The notes beneath the pieces are model-generated. The model saw only the letters and a program-made list of their open reading frames with translations. It searched no databases and had not been told where the DNA came from. A stretch of DNA of 36,024 nt from Pseudomonas marginalis. GTDB taxonomy: Bacteria > Pseudomonadota > Gammaproteobacteria > Pseudomonadales > Pseudomonadaceae. Below, in pieces: positions 9,461 to 18,104 of the stretch (position 1 is the stretch's first letter; every line of letters begins with the position of its first letter). The translations under genes were made by a program, and so were the position numbers. Location of the stretch: NCBI RefSeq assembly GCF_001645105.1, contig NZ_LKEG01000046.1:76937-112960 (forward strand). Reading direction: 5' to 3'.

Positions 9461-10809
9461 AGCGCCGCCGGCAATCGCACCACCGCGCACAGGCCGGCCG
9501 GTGGGCGATTCTCCAACACCAGTTCGCCGCCATGGGCCTGGATGCACGAGCGTGCAATCGCCAGGCCCAGCCCCACGCCGCCGTCGCTGACGCCACGCTG
9601 TACAAAGGGTTCGAACACCTTGGTGAGCCAGTCCTCGGGCAAGCCGTGGCCGTGGTCGAGAATCTCGATGCACAGCCAGCCGTTATCCTGGCGTGCCAGG
9701 CTCAACCGGGCATCACCGGCATGGTGCAGGGCGTTGTCGATCAGGTTGGTGAGGGCGCGTTTGAGCGCCAGGGGGCGACAGGTCAGCATCAGCGGCGGTG
9801 CGCCCGTCCAGTCAACGGGCTGTTGCAGGCGTTGGTAACGCTTGGCCAAGTCGTCCAGCAGCGCGGTGAGTGACAGCGTGGTGGTGGGTTCTTGCACCGC
9901 ATCGTCACGCACGAAATTCAAGGTTTCGCGCACCATCGCACTCAACTCGCTGAGGCTTTCGAGCATGTCATCACGGGCCTCGCCGGGCTCGAGCAATTCC
10001 ACCTGCAGGCGCAGTTCGGTGAGCGGCGTGTTCAGGTCATGGCTGACCGCTGCGAGCATCCGCGTGCGGCCTTCGACATGCCGGGCGAGGTTGGCCTGCA
10101 TGGTGTTGAAGGCGGCGGTAAGGTCGCGGGCTTCCTGAGGGCCTTGTTCGGGCAGCGGTGCGATCCATTCCCCTCGGCTGACGCGCGCGGTGGCCTGGGC
10201 CAGGGTCCGCACCGGGCGCACCACGCGGGCGATGAAAAACATCACGATCAACAGCACCGGCAGGGTCGTCACCGGCAGGCTGTAGGCCAATACCCGGCCC
10301 CATTCGTAGGCACCGGCGGGATATTGCACGGCGTTCAAGTAGCTGCCGTTGGGCAACGGGACGCTGGTGCGCAGGCGCAAGGGGGCCCAGCCGGCGGGGC
10401 TGAACACGTGGGTGCGCGCGTCGGCGCCGCTGGCTCTTTCCAACTGCATGCCGATGGCTGCGGGGGGGTCCAGCTGCAGTTGGCTGCGCAGCTCGTTGGC
10501 CAGTCGCTGTTCTTCCGGGCGCAGCTCAAAGGGCGCGACTTCCGCCGTGTGGGCAATCCAGAAGCGCGTGTCGTCGGTGCCGATGGCGGCTAACAGGTGC
10601 TCGGTCTCACTCGGCGTCAGATCGATGGCGGCGTGATGGGCGGTGCTCAAGCGTTCCAGGCTGAAACGGCGGGACAACGGGTGGATCAGGCTGCCGGTGC
10701 GCTGCAGGAACAACATCGCGATGGCGTTGGAGGCCAATAAGGCCAGCAGCAACAGCAGGCTTAGCTGACGCGCCATCGTGCGCGGCCACAGCCGACTCAG
10801 GGCGTGCAT
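9457..10809 (-). CDS. Sensor histidine kinase (two-component)
   Basis: A 450-residue membrane kinase. It has a first transmembrane helix at about 15-35, a periplasmic sensor of roughly 135 residues, a second helix near 175-195, a HAMP linker and a HisKA domain with phospho-acceptor His in AAVSHDLNTPLTELRLQ. The HATPase domain shows the N box (NLIDNALHH), DHGHGLP and GGVGLGLAI. It senses a periplasmic signal and phosphorylates the response regulator encoded upstream, whose reading frame overlaps its start by 13 bases. Its end overlaps the receptor end by 4 bases, tail to tail. By position it probably tunes expression of the CirA-like receptor, as PirS does for an enterobactin receptor in P. 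aeruginosa; that is inference. Confidence 0.92.
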   Translation of the reverse strand: MHALSRLWPRTMARQLSLLLLLALLASNAIAMLFLQRTGSLIHPLSRRFSLERLSTAHHAAIDLTPSETEHLLAAIGTDDTRFWIAHTAEVAPFELRPEEQRLANELRSQLQLDPPAAIGMQLERASGADARTHVFSPAGWAPLRLRTSVPLPNGSYLNAVQYPAGAYEWGRVLAYSLPVTTLPVLLIVMFFIARVVRPVRTLAQATARVSRGEWIAPLPEQGPQEARDLTAAFNTMQANLARHVEGRTRMLAAVSHDLNTPLTELRLQVELLEPGEARDDMLESLSELSAMVRETLNFVRDDAVQEPTTTLSLTALLDDLAKRYQRLQQPVDWTGAPPLMLTCRPLALKRALTNLIDNALHHAGDARLSLARQDNGWLCIEILDHGHGLPEDWLTKVFEPFVQRGVSDGGVGLGLAIARSCIQAHGGELVLENRPPAGLCAVVRLPAAL

Positions 10810-11540
10810 TCATTGACCTCGGCGGCCAGCAGGTAACCACCGCCCCAGATGGTGCGCAGCAGCTCCTGCACTGTATCGCCCTGGGCGAGCTTGCGGCGCA
10901 GGCGGCTGACCTGGCGATCGATCGCGCGGTCGCTCACGTCGCTGTCGGCGGCGGCCGTGAGGTCGATCAGCCGTTCGCGGGGCAACAGGGTGTTGGGATG
11001 GGCGAGAAACACTTGCAGCAGGCGACTTTCGGCGGTGCTGAGTTGGACTGCCGGGCTGCCGTCGCGGCGCAACGTGGCGCCAGTCACGCTGAAATGCCAG
11101 CCGCCGAATCGATAAGCGCGTGCGCCACTGCGCGGTGCCGCAGGCCCGGTATTGCGGCTTTGGCGACGCAATACACTGTGGATACGCGCCACCAGTTCGC
11201 GAGGTTCGAAGGGCTTGGTGACATAGTCGTCGGCCCCCAGGTCCAGGCCGCGCACGCGGTCGGCGGCGGTGTCGCGGGCGGTGAGCAGGATCACCGGGGT
11301 ATTGCTGCGCCGATGCAGCTGGTGGCACAGCTCAAAGCCATCGCCATCCGGCAACAGTACGTCGAGTACCACCACGTCGAAGGCTTGGGTCTTGAGCAAT
11401 TGCCACATGCCGGCCGCGTCTTCGGCGGTGCGCACATCAAAGGTGTGGCGACGCAGGTACGTGGCCAACGGCTCGCGAATTTTACGGTGGTCATCCACCA
11501 CCAGCACGCGAGGCGCGGCAGGCGCAGGGGCAAACGGCAT
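10797..11540 (-). CDS. OmpR/PhoB-family response regulator
   Basis: A protein of 247 residues with a receiver domain (acidic pair DD near 16, phospho-acceptor Asp in VVVLDVLLPDGDG, conserved Lys in VTKPFEP) and a C-terminal winged helix (about 150-240; DRQVSRLRRKL and TIWGGGYLL). It is the partner of the overlapping sensor kinase. The ATG at 11540 is preceded by GAGGG. A candidate Fur box and a TAATAT-like -10 lie just upstream, which suggests iron-repressed expression. The probable target is the neighbouring TonB-dependent receptor. Confidence 0.93.
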   Translation of the reverse strand: MPFAPAPAAPRVLVVDDHRKIREPLATYLRRHTFDVRTAEDAAGMWQLLKTQAFDVVVLDVLLPDGDGFELCHQLHRRSNTPVILLTARDTAADRVRGLDLGADDYVTKPFEPRELVARIHSVLRRQSRNTGPAAPRSGARAYRFGGWHFSVTGATLRRDGSPAVQLSTAESRLLQVFLAHPNTLLPRERLIDLTAAADSDVSDRAIDRQVSRLRRKLAQGDTVQELLRTIWGGGYLLAAEVNECTP

Positions 11541-11581
11541 TGCAGCCCTCGGAGGGTTGAGCGGGAGGGGGGTATATTACT

Positions 11582-11600
11582 ACGAGTCATTATCATTAAC
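11582..11600. promoter_or_regulatory. Candidate Fur box before the response regulator
   Basis: On the minus strand GTTAATGATAATGACTCGT matches the 19-bp Fur consensus at 13 positions, including the block TAATGATAAT. It lies about 42 bp before the response-regulator ATG, next to a TAATAT -10-like element at about 11574-11579. It could also influence the divergent pirin gene. Confidence 0.55.
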
Positions 11601-11719
11601 GCTGTTTTTGTGCTGGCGTCGCGCAATACCGTTCTATCAGTGGAACGATCAAGGTTGTTTTCATCGTCTAGCGCCGAATTGATATTGGTTTTAAGGTGTA
11701 TGCACTTTGGAGGACTACC

Positions 11720-12580
11720 ATGAAAAAACTCATCGGCATCTACACCAGCCCCCGCGCTCATTGGGTCGGCGACGGCTTCCCGGTGCGCACCCTGTTTTCC
11801 TACGACACCCTGGGCAAGCACATCAGCCCATTCCTGTTGCTGGACCACGCCGGTCCGGTCGATTTCACCCCGACCGCACAACGTCGCGGCGTCGGCCAAC
11901 ACCCCCATCGCGGCTTTGAAACCGTGACCATCGTCTACGACGGCGAAGTCGAGCATCGTGATTCCACTGGCGCCGGCGGCAAAATCGGCCCGGGCGACGT
12001 GCAATGGATGACCGCCGCCAAAGGCATCCTCCACGAGGAGTTCCATTCCGAAGCCTTCGCCCGCAGCGGCGGGGTTATGGAAATGGTGCAACTGTGGGTC
12101 AACCTGCCGGCCAAGGACAAAATGGCCGACGCCGGTTACCAGACCCTCGTCGATGGCGACATCCCGGTGCTGCCGCTGGCCAACGACGCCGGGCAACTGC
12201 GCCTGATTGCCGGTGAATTCGCCGGCACCCAAGGCCCGGCGCGTACGTTTACGCCGATTGACGTGTGGGACCTGCGCCTCAAGGCCGGCAAGGCGGTCAC
12301 CCTGGACCTGCACGCAGGGCGCAACACCGCCCTGGTGATCCTGCGCGGCACGGTGTTGGTCAATGGCGAGGAAGTCGCGCGCCAAGGGCAATTGGCGTTG
12401 TTCGAACGCGACGGCAGCCAGCTCAGCCTGGAGTCCAACGACGACGCCAAGGTGTTGTTGCTCAGCGGCGAGCCGATCGACGAGCCTATCGTCGGGCATG
12501 GGCCGTTTGTGATGAATACCGAGCAGGAGATTCATCAGGCGTTTGCTGACTTTCAGTCGGGGCGGTTTGGGCAGATGTAA
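11720..12580 (+). CDS. Pirin family protein (bicupin)
   Basis: A 286-residue protein with two cupin halves. The metal-binding signature is intact: HPHRGFETVTIVYDGEVEHRDSTG, then PGDVQWMTAAKGILHEE. Pirins are cytoplasmic, non-heme iron-binding proteins; some have quercetinase activity and others modulate metabolic enzymes, so the exact role here cannot be stated. The ATG follows a strong GGAGGA ribosome site. It is divergent from the two-component operon and shares its intergenic region with the candidate Fur box. Confidence 0.93.
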   Translation: MKKLIGIYTSPRAHWVGDGFPVRTLFSYDTLGKHISPFLLLDHAGPVDFTPTAQRRGVGQHPHRGFETVTIVYDGEVEHRDSTGAGGKIGPGDVQWMTAAKGILHEEFHSEAFARSGGVMEMVQLWVNLPAKDKMADAGYQTLVDGDIPVLPLANDAGQLRLIAGEFAGTQGPARTFTPIDVWDLRLKAGKAVTLDLHAGRNTALVILRGTVLVNGEEVARQGQLALFERDGSQLSLESNDDAKVLLLSGEPIDEPIVGHGPFVMNTEQEIHQAFADFQSGRFGQM

Positions 12581-12648
12581 GCACACCCGCTATACCCTGG
12601 AGCGGCATTTCATGCGATCTTCCCGTCATTCGCCCTGGAGTCGCCTGG

Positions 12649-14094
12649 ATGCCCTCACTTATCGCTGATCACCCGATGCTGTGCGCCTTGGCGCTGATCT
12701 TTATCGACATCGCCGTGTGGCGCCTTATTTCCGCCAACCTTGCCAACTGGAAGCTGGCGGCGCGGTTGGTGATCTTTGCCGTGTTCAGTGCCGTGCTGTT
12801 CAACGACGGCATGAACCCCATGCAGCTCGCGCCCTATGCGGACAACACCGCCTTGCACCTGGCCGCCACCGCCTTGCAGATCGGCTGGTGGCTGTTCGCG
12901 GCGCGCACGCTGACGGTGTTGCTCGGGGCGGTGATGATGCAGCGGGTCGGGCACACCGGGCGGTTGTTGCAGGACTTGATGGGGGCGGTGATCTTCCTGA
13001 TTGCGATCATTGCCGCCATGGCCTATGTGCTCGATTTGCCGGTCAAAGGCGTGCTCGCCACTTCCGGCGCGGTGGCGATCATCGTCGGCCTGGCGTTGCA
13101 AAGCACCTTGAGCGACGTGTTTTCCGGGATCGTGCTCAACACCACCAAGCCGTATCAGCTGGATGACTGGATCTCCATCGACGGCACCGAAGGTCGGGTG
13201 ACGGACATCGACTGGCGCGCCACGCGGCTGCAAACCTCCCAGGGCAGCATGGCGGTGATCCCCAACTCCCTGGCGGCCAAGGCCAAAATCATCAATTTCT
13301 CGCGCCCGGCAGATATGTTCGGCCTGGCGGTCAGCCTGCAGGTCAGCCCCCATGCGCGTCCGCAAACGGTGATCGAGGCCTTGGAGCGGGCGATGCAAGG
13401 GTGCCGACCGCTGCTGGCCCAGCCGGCACCGAGCGTGGCGTTCAAGACCTCGGCCAGCGGCGGTGTCGAGTATGAAATCAGCGGGTTCGTGCCAGCCATG
13501 GCCCTCAAGCGCGAGGTGCGCAACCAGCTGTACGACCTGGCCTTCCGTCACCTCCAGGCGGCGGGCGTCGGCGTGTTGTCGGCGACCGAAAGCAGTGCGC
13601 CGCCGAGCCTGTCAGCGGCGCGCGCATTGCTCGAGCGCTCGTCGATTTTCTCCACCCTGCGCCAGGAAGAAAAAGACACCTTCAGCCAGAACATGACCCT
13701 ACACACCTACCGCAGCGGCGAAATGATCCTGCCGGCAGGGGAGGTGAGCGACCATTTGTTTATCGTCGAATCCGGCGTGGTCTCGGTGATGCTGACCAAG
13801 GCCGGGCACAAGTTCGAAGCCGGGCGCATGGGACCGGGCGAGGTGATCGGCGAGGCGGGGATCCTGTCGGACCAGGCGGCGCTGGCGGATTTCACCGCCA
13901 AGACGTCCTGCACCTTGTACCGCATCGAGAAGGAATACTTGAAACCGTGCCTGGACGCGCGCCACGACATCAGCGAAGCGATGAAGGCGTTGCTGGATTT
14001 CCGCCTGCACACCGCACAGACCTTGACCCAGGAAACGCCGGTGGTACCGGTCAAGAAAGGCTTCCTGCACTGGTTGCGCAAGCGCGGGTTGTAG
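12649..14094 (+). CDS. MscS-type channel with C-terminal cyclic-nucleotide-binding-like domain
   Basis: A 481-residue protein. Four hydrophobic helices (about 10-140) lead into the MscS pore helix and beta domain: SGAVAIIVGLALQSTLSDVFSGIVL, DDWISIDGTEGRVTDIDWRATRL and VIPNSLAAKAKIINFSRP. From about residue 325 a CRP/cNMP-type beta-roll follows (FSQNMTLHTYRSGEMILPAGEVSDHLFIVESGVVSV, then GPGEVIGEAGILSDQAALADF). This is the layout of bacterial bCNG channels, which couple an MscS pore to ligand binding. The phosphate-binding cassette lacks the usual arginine (SDQAALADF in place of an RxA-type motif), so nucleotide binding is doubtful. It is transcribed in the same direction as pirin, 68 bases downstream. 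Confidence 0.92.
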   Translation: MPSLIADHPMLCALALIFIDIAVWRLISANLANWKLAARLVIFAVFSAVLFNDGMNPMQLAPYADNTALHLAATALQIGWWLFAARTLTVLLGAVMMQRVGHTGRLLQDLMGAVIFLIAIIAAMAYVLDLPVKGVLATSGAVAIIVGLALQSTLSDVFSGIVLNTTKPYQLDDWISIDGTEGRVTDIDWRATRLQTSQGSMAVIPNSLAAKAKIINFSRPADMFGLAVSLQVSPHARPQTVIEALERAMQGCRPLLAQPAPSVAFKTSASGGVEYEISGFVPAMALKREVRNQLYDLAFRHLQAAGVGVLSATESSAPPSLSAARALLERSSIFSTLRQEEKDTFSQNMTLHTYRSGEMILPAGEVSDHLFIVESGVVSVMLTKAGHKFEAGRMGPGEVIGEAGILSDQAALADFTAKTSCTLYRIEKEYLKPCLDARHDISEAMKALLDFRLHTAQTLTQETPVVPVKKGFLHWLRKRGL

Positions 14095-14098
14095 CCGA

Positions 14099-14539
14099 TC
14101 AAGGCGCCATGGCGATGCGGTAGCGCTGGTCGAAATCGTCCGCCAACTGCGCCAGCGTCACATCCCCCAAGCGCGCCAGCAACAACGACTGGGCCTGGTC
14201 GAAGGCGTCCGTCAGCGCGGCGTTAACCGCCTGTTCGACCAGGCATTCGGGGTGGTCGGTAGACAGGCCGATGGCGAATAGCGACGGCGTGCCCAGGGCG
14301 TTGTGAATATCCAGCAAGGTGATTTCACTCAAGGGTTTGCCCAGGCTCCAGCCGCCCTGGTGGCCTTTTTCCGAGCGTACATAGCCCTTTTCCTTGAGCA
14401 GCCCGAGCGTGCGCCGCACCACCACCGGGTTGGTGCCGAGCATCTGGGCAATGGTCTCCGAGGTCGCGCGCGCTTCATGGCGGCCCATATGGATCAGCAC
14501 ATGGAGCATGCGTGAAAGCCGGGTGTCGTTTCTCATCAA
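14099..14539 (-). CDS. Rrf2-family transcriptional regulator
   Basis: A 146-residue winged-helix protein of the Rrf2 family: RLSRMLHVLIHMGRHEARATSETIAQMLGTNPVVVRRTLGLLKEKGYVRSEKGHQGGWSL is the DNA-binding half. Cluster-binding members such as IscR and NsrR carry three cysteines; only one is present here (HPECLVEQ), so this is probably a YwnA-like member that does not bind an iron-sulfur cluster. It is divergent from a thioredoxin-reductase-like flavoprotein and likely controls it and itself. The start is 14539 or 14536 (MM). Confidence 0.9.
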   Translation of the reverse strand: MMRNDTRLSRMLHVLIHMGRHEARATSETIAQMLGTNPVVVRRTLGLLKEKGYVRSEKGHQGGWSLGKPLSEITLLDIHNALGTPSLFAIGLSTDHPECLVEQAVNAALTDAFDQAQSLLLARLGDVTLAQLADDFDQRYRIAMAP

Positions 14540-14541
14540 TA

Positions 14542-14582
14542 AACCTCAGGTTGAATCCTGCCAAAGTATCGTTCGTAACCTG
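14542..14582. promoter_or_regulatory. Inverted repeats between Rrf2 gene and flavoprotein gene
   Basis: AACCT-C-AGGTT (14542-14552) is a perfect short dyad directly upstream of the Rrf2 start, and a third AACCTG occurs at 14577-14582. The spacing suits autoregulation by the Rrf2 protein, but no binding site is known to me for this subgroup. Confidence 0.35.
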
Positions 14583-14680
14583 AAAAGTTGCGAGACGCTT
14601 GACGGCGTATTTTTACGTAACTTATGGTGTGTCGTGAAAGCGTTCGGACAACCGGATGCACCCAACACGGGGTCACCTTC

Positions 14681-15565
14681 ATGATGTACGACGTCATTAT
14701 CGTGGGCGGCAGCTATGCCGGCCTGTCAGCGGGCCTGCAGTTGGCGAGGGCGCGGCGCCAGGTGCTGGTGATTGATGCGGGGCAACGGCGCAACCGGTTT
14801 GCGGCCACTTCCCACGGCTTCCTCGGCCAGGATGGCCAAGCGCCGGAGGCCATCGCCGCAGAGGGGCGCAGCCAGTTGATGGAGTATCCGACCGTCACCT
14901 GGGTACAGGGCAGCGTGATTGAGGCGACTGAGCAGGCGCCAGGTTTCGGCGTTCGCACCGAATACAACGGCACGTTTCACGGCAAACGCCTGATCCTCGC
15001 CACCGGCGTGGTGGACGAGTTACCCGCCATCGAAGGCCTCGAACAGCGTTGGGGCAAGCACGTATTCCATTGCCCTTACTGCCACGGTTATGAGCTGGAC
15101 CAAGGCCGCATCGGCGTATTGGCAACCTCACCCCTGGCGATGCACCACGCGTTGATGCTGCCTGACTGGGGCACCACCACCTTGTTCTCCAACGGCGTGT
15201 TCACCCCGGATGCCGAGCAACAGGCGCAGTTGGATCGACGCGGGGTCGGCGTTGAAAGCGGACCGGTACGGCGCATCGTCGGTGAGCGTGCCGACCTGGA
15301 ACTGGTCGACGGCCGAGTGTTCAGCCTTGACGGTATCTTCACGATGTCGCGCACCCGCATCAGCCCTTTGGCCGGGCAACTGGGCTGTGAGTTGGCCGAC
15401 GGCCCCACCGGTCCTTACCTGCACACCAATGATCTGCGCCAGACCTCCGTCGCCGGTGTGTTTGCGTGTGGTGATGCCTCCCTTGCCGCCGGTTCCGTGG
15501 CGCTGGCCGTGGCAGAGGGTGTGCGCGCCGGGGTGGGCGCGCATTTTTCGCTGATCCAGGGGTGA
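14681..15565 (+). CDS. Thioredoxin-reductase-like NAD(P)/FAD oxidoreductase
   Basis: A 294-residue flavoprotein. The FAD-binding motif is at the start (DVIIVGGSYAGLSAGLQLARARR), and the second FAD site appears as GVFACGDAS near the end. The redox motif FHCPYCHGYE carries two cysteines, as in thioredoxin reductase and its relatives. It lies in the class of TrxB-like enzymes found beside Rrf2 or other small regulators. Its acceptor is unknown; a role in disulfide or bacillithiol-like redox chemistry cannot be claimed. The ATG-ATG start at 14681 gives the normal N-terminus. It converges on the hydrolase gene. Confidence 0.9.
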   Translation: MMYDVIIVGGSYAGLSAGLQLARARRQVLVIDAGQRRNRFAATSHGFLGQDGQAPEAIAAEGRSQLMEYPTVTWVQGSVIEATEQAPGFGVRTEYNGTFHGKRLILATGVVDELPAIEGLEQRWGKHVFHCPYCHGYELDQGRIGVLATSPLAMHHALMLPDWGTTTLFSNGVFTPDAEQQAQLDRRGVGVESGPVRRIVGERADLELVDGRVFSLDGIFTMSRTRISPLAGQLGCELADGPTGPYLHTNDLRQTSVAGVFACGDASLAAGSVALAVAEGVRAGVGAHFSLIQG

Positions 15566-15599
15566 GGCATACGTTGCCCAGGCACCACGGGGCCTGGGT

Positions 15600-16442
15600 C
15601 TATTTGCTGTCGAGGAAACCCAGCAGCGCGGCATTGAACAGCGCGGGGTCTTGCAGGAACGCAAAGTGGCTGGTGTTCGGCAGGATCAACAGCCCGGCAC
15701 CGGGGATGGTCGCGGCCATGTACTCGGTGTGTTCACGCTTGATCGCTTCGTCATGGTCGCCGTCGGCAATCAGGATAGGCGTCTTGATGCTCTGCAATTG
15801 CGCGTCGGTCCAGTTCGGTTGGCTGGCCCACATATGGCTGATCTGCTCGACAAACGCGTCGTACTCTCCAGGCGTCGGTGACAGCTTGGCGTACTCCTTG
15901 CCGGCGCGTTCGATAAAGGCGGCGAAGGTCGGGTTTTTCTCGACGCCGTCCTTCACTCCAGCGGTCTGGGTGTTGGCGGCGAAGGCGAAGACTTTGCCGA
16001 TACGGTCTGGGTGACGCAGGGCCAGGTCAATGCCGATGATCGCGCCGTCGCTCCAGCCGACGATGTCGGCGCGTGGGATGTTCAGGCTGTCGAGCACGGC
16101 TACCACATCATCGGCCATCAGGTCATAACCGTAGGGTCTGTCATCCCGTGAACTGCGCCCGTGGCCGCGGCTGTCGATGCTGATCACGGTGTGCTTGGTG
16201 GCCAACGCCTTGACCTGGTGACCCCAGTAATCGGCGTTGGACAAGCCGCCATGCAGCAGCACCACCGGCGAGCCATGACCCGTGCGGGTGTAGTAGACCT
16301 TGATACCGTTGACCGCGGCGTAACCGGTCTTTGCACCGACCACGGGGGCGGGCGTCGGCGGCAGGGTTTCCCAGCGTTCAGCGGCGTGGGCGGTCGAGAA
16401 CGACAACAACAGGCAGGCAACTGCCAACAGGCGACGTGACAT
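15600..16442 (-). CDS. Secreted alpha/beta hydrolase
   Basis: A 280-residue protein with a signal peptide (MSRRLLAVACLLLSFSTAHAAE). The fold markers are VVLLHGGLSNADYW (oxyanion HG), the nucleophile elbow GWSDGA, the acid in ILIADGDHDE and the histidine in NTSHFAF, so the Ser-Asp-His triad is complete. It should act in the periplasm or outside the cell on an ester, lactone or similar bond; the substrate is unknown. The start has AAGGAA in front. It stands alone between the flavoprotein (convergent) and the LysE gene (divergent). Confidence 0.9.
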   Translation of the reverse strand: MSRRLLAVACLLLSFSTAHAAERWETLPPTPAPVVGAKTGYAAVNGIKVYYTRTGHGSPVVLLHGGLSNADYWGHQVKALATKHTVISIDSRGHGRSSRDDRPYGYDLMADDVVAVLDSLNIPRADIVGWSDGAIIGIDLALRHPDRIGKVFAFAANTQTAGVKDGVEKNPTFAAFIERAGKEYAKLSPTPGEYDAFVEQISHMWASQPNWTDAQLQSIKTPILIADGDHDEAIKREHTEYMAATIPGAGLLILPNTSHFAFLQDPALFNAALLGFLDSK

Positions 16443-16681
16443 GGCGATTCCTTTTTGCAGTGATCTATCAAAAGGGAGCAGGCTCTGAACTCTAGCATCG
16501 CGCCAGGCACGTTAAATACGCATTTTTGTCTATCAAAAACGACGGTTTGAAAGAAACAAATGCAGTTATATCAATGCAATAAAGCCGTCTAAGCCAGGCA
16601 GGGGCATTTTCTTCAATACCACCATGGCATTGCCCTCTACCGTGGTTCCTTCGTCACTTGTCCGAATAAAAAGGAACTGCA

Positions 16682-17269
16682 ATGAGCTTGATCATTTCCA
16701 TGGCCGCCTTCGCCCTGGCCACCTCCATCACACCGGGTCCGGTCAATGTGGTTGCGCTGAGTTCGGGGGCGCGCTTCGGCTTTGTCGCCAGCCAGAAACA
16801 CGTGTTCGGCGCTGCGGTGGGCTTCACGCTGCTGTTGGTGTTGATCGGCCTGGGTTTGCATGAAGTGCTGGTGCGCTGGCCGATATTGACCCAGTTGATC
16901 CAGTGGGGTGGGGTGGCCTTCCTGCTGTACATGGCCTGGAAGCTGGCGGTGGACGACGGCCGCCTGGACGCCGAGGGCACCGCCACGGCGCCGTCGATGC
17001 TCTATGGCGCGGTGATGCAATGGCTCAACCCGAAGGCCTGGCTGGCGTGCGTGGCGGGGATGGGTTTGTTTGTGGCGCAGGGCGATGCCGCGCAGGTCTG
17101 GCTGTTTGCGGCGATCTACCTGGTGATCTGCTACCTGTCGGTGGCGTGCTGGGCCTACGCGGGAACCTTTTTGCGCCGCTATCTCGGCGATGCTCGCGGC
17201 GTGAGGCTGTTCAACCGTTCAATGGCCGGGTTGCTGGTGGCCAGTGTGGGTTATTTATTGCTGGCTTGA
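16682..17269 (+). CDS. LysE/RhtB-family amino-acid exporter
   Basis: A 195-residue inner-membrane protein with about six helices. The family N-terminus is visible: ITPGPVNVVALSSGARFGFVASQKHVFGAAVGFTLLLVL, followed by LYMAWKLA and QWLNPKAWLACVAGMG. Members export amino acids or related metabolites. The ATG is preceded by AAGGAA. Its last 59 bases overlap the end of the convergent AraC gene. The pairing suggests that the regulator and exporter belong together, but that is inference. Confidence 0.92.
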   Translation: MSLIISMAAFALATSITPGPVNVVALSSGARFGFVASQKHVFGAAVGFTLLLVLIGLGLHEVLVRWPILTQLIQWGGVAFLLYMAWKLAVDDGRLDAEGTATAPSMLYGAVMQWLNPKAWLACVAGMGLFVAQGDAAQVWLFAAIYLVICYLSVACWAYAGTFLRRYLGDARGVRLFNRSMAGLLVASVGYLLLA

Positions 17270-18104
17270 GCAGCTCGCGGTATTGCCCCGGCGTGGCGGC
17301 GAAATGCTGTTTGAACGTGCGCTGGAAATGCGCTTGGTCGGCGAAGCCTGCGGCCAGGGCCACGTCGGCGATCAGCTCGCCCTGGCGCAGTTGGGTGCGG
17401 GCGAATTGGATGCGCCGGTTCACCAGGAAGGCATGCGGGGTCAGCCCGTAATACTGCTTGAACGCACGGATCAGATAAGACGGCGACAGCTCTGCCGCCA
17501 GGCAGATGTCTTCCAGTTTTAGCGCCTCGGTGCAGTGTTCGCGGATGTATTCAGCGGCGCGCTCGAGCTTATGGTTGACCTCACGCACAGGGGCCGGCGA
17601 CGGGTTCAGGCGCTGCTGTACCTCACTGAAATAGCTCACCAGTGCGCTCTGTTTGTGCAGGAGCTCAGCGTGCTCATCCAACAGGATTGCGTACAGTTCG
17701 ATCAAGCCGTTGTACAGCACGCTGTCGCGTGTGTGCGGCGTGGTGAACGGGCGGTAGCCCTGATCGGTGCTGAAGCCCAGCTGATGCTGTAAGTCGGTCA
17801 ACCAGGGCGTGTCGAGGTAGAGCATGTGATACGACCAGGGCTGGTCGTGGATCGGGTTGCACGCGTGCACATCGCCGGGGTTCATCAACACCACGGTGCC
17901 GGCACTGATCTCGAACGTCTGCGCACCGTAGTGGTAATAGCTGCGGCCGGTGGTGATCGCACCGATGGAAAAGTGCTCGTGCGCGTGACGGGTATAGGTG
18001 ACCTTGCGCCCGTCGGCGATGGTGCGCGCCTCGATAAAGGGCAGGTTGGGGTCGCGCCAGAAGCGTGGCGAATCCGCAGGGTGAGCAGTGACGTTCAGCG
18101 ACAT
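17211..18104 (-). CDS. AraC-family transcriptional regulator
   Basis: A 297-residue protein with an N-terminal cupin-type ligand domain (HEHFSIGAITTGRSYYHYGAQTFEISAGTVVLMNPGDVHACNP) and a C-terminal double helix-turn-helix: LEDICLAAELSPSYLIRAFKQYYGLTPHAFLVNRRIQFAR and IADVALAAGFADQAHFQRTFKQHFAATPGQYR. This is the AraC/XylS DNA-binding signature. It probably senses a small metabolite and may control the LysE exporter whose end it overlaps. The start at 18104 gives the normal family N-terminus. Confidence 0.93.
   Translation of the reverse strand: MSLNVTAHPADSPRFWRDPNLPFIEARTIADGRKVTYTRHAHEHFSIGAITTGRSYYHYGAQTFEISAGTVVLMNPGDVHACNPIHDQPWSYHMLYLDTPWLTDLQHQLGFSTDQGYRPFTTPHTRDSVLYNGLIELYAILLDEHAELLHKQSALVSYFSEVQQRLNPSPAPVREVNHKLERAAEYIREHCTEALKLEDICLAAELSPSYLIRAFKQYYGLTPHAFLVNRRIQFARTQLRQGELIADVALAAGFADQAHFQRTFKQHFAATPGQYRELLKPAINNPHWPPATRPLNG

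Noticed and set aside
7550..9673. Minus-strand open frame of 707 aa opposite the TonB receptor
   Set aside because: The opposite strand encodes a full CirA-like receptor with every family motif, so this is a shadow.
7529..11540. Naming the receptor and two-component genes pirA, pirS, pirR
   Set aside because: The convergent layout fits, but the receptor is CirA-sized and CirA-like, smaller than the FepA-like PirA, so the symbols were not assigned.
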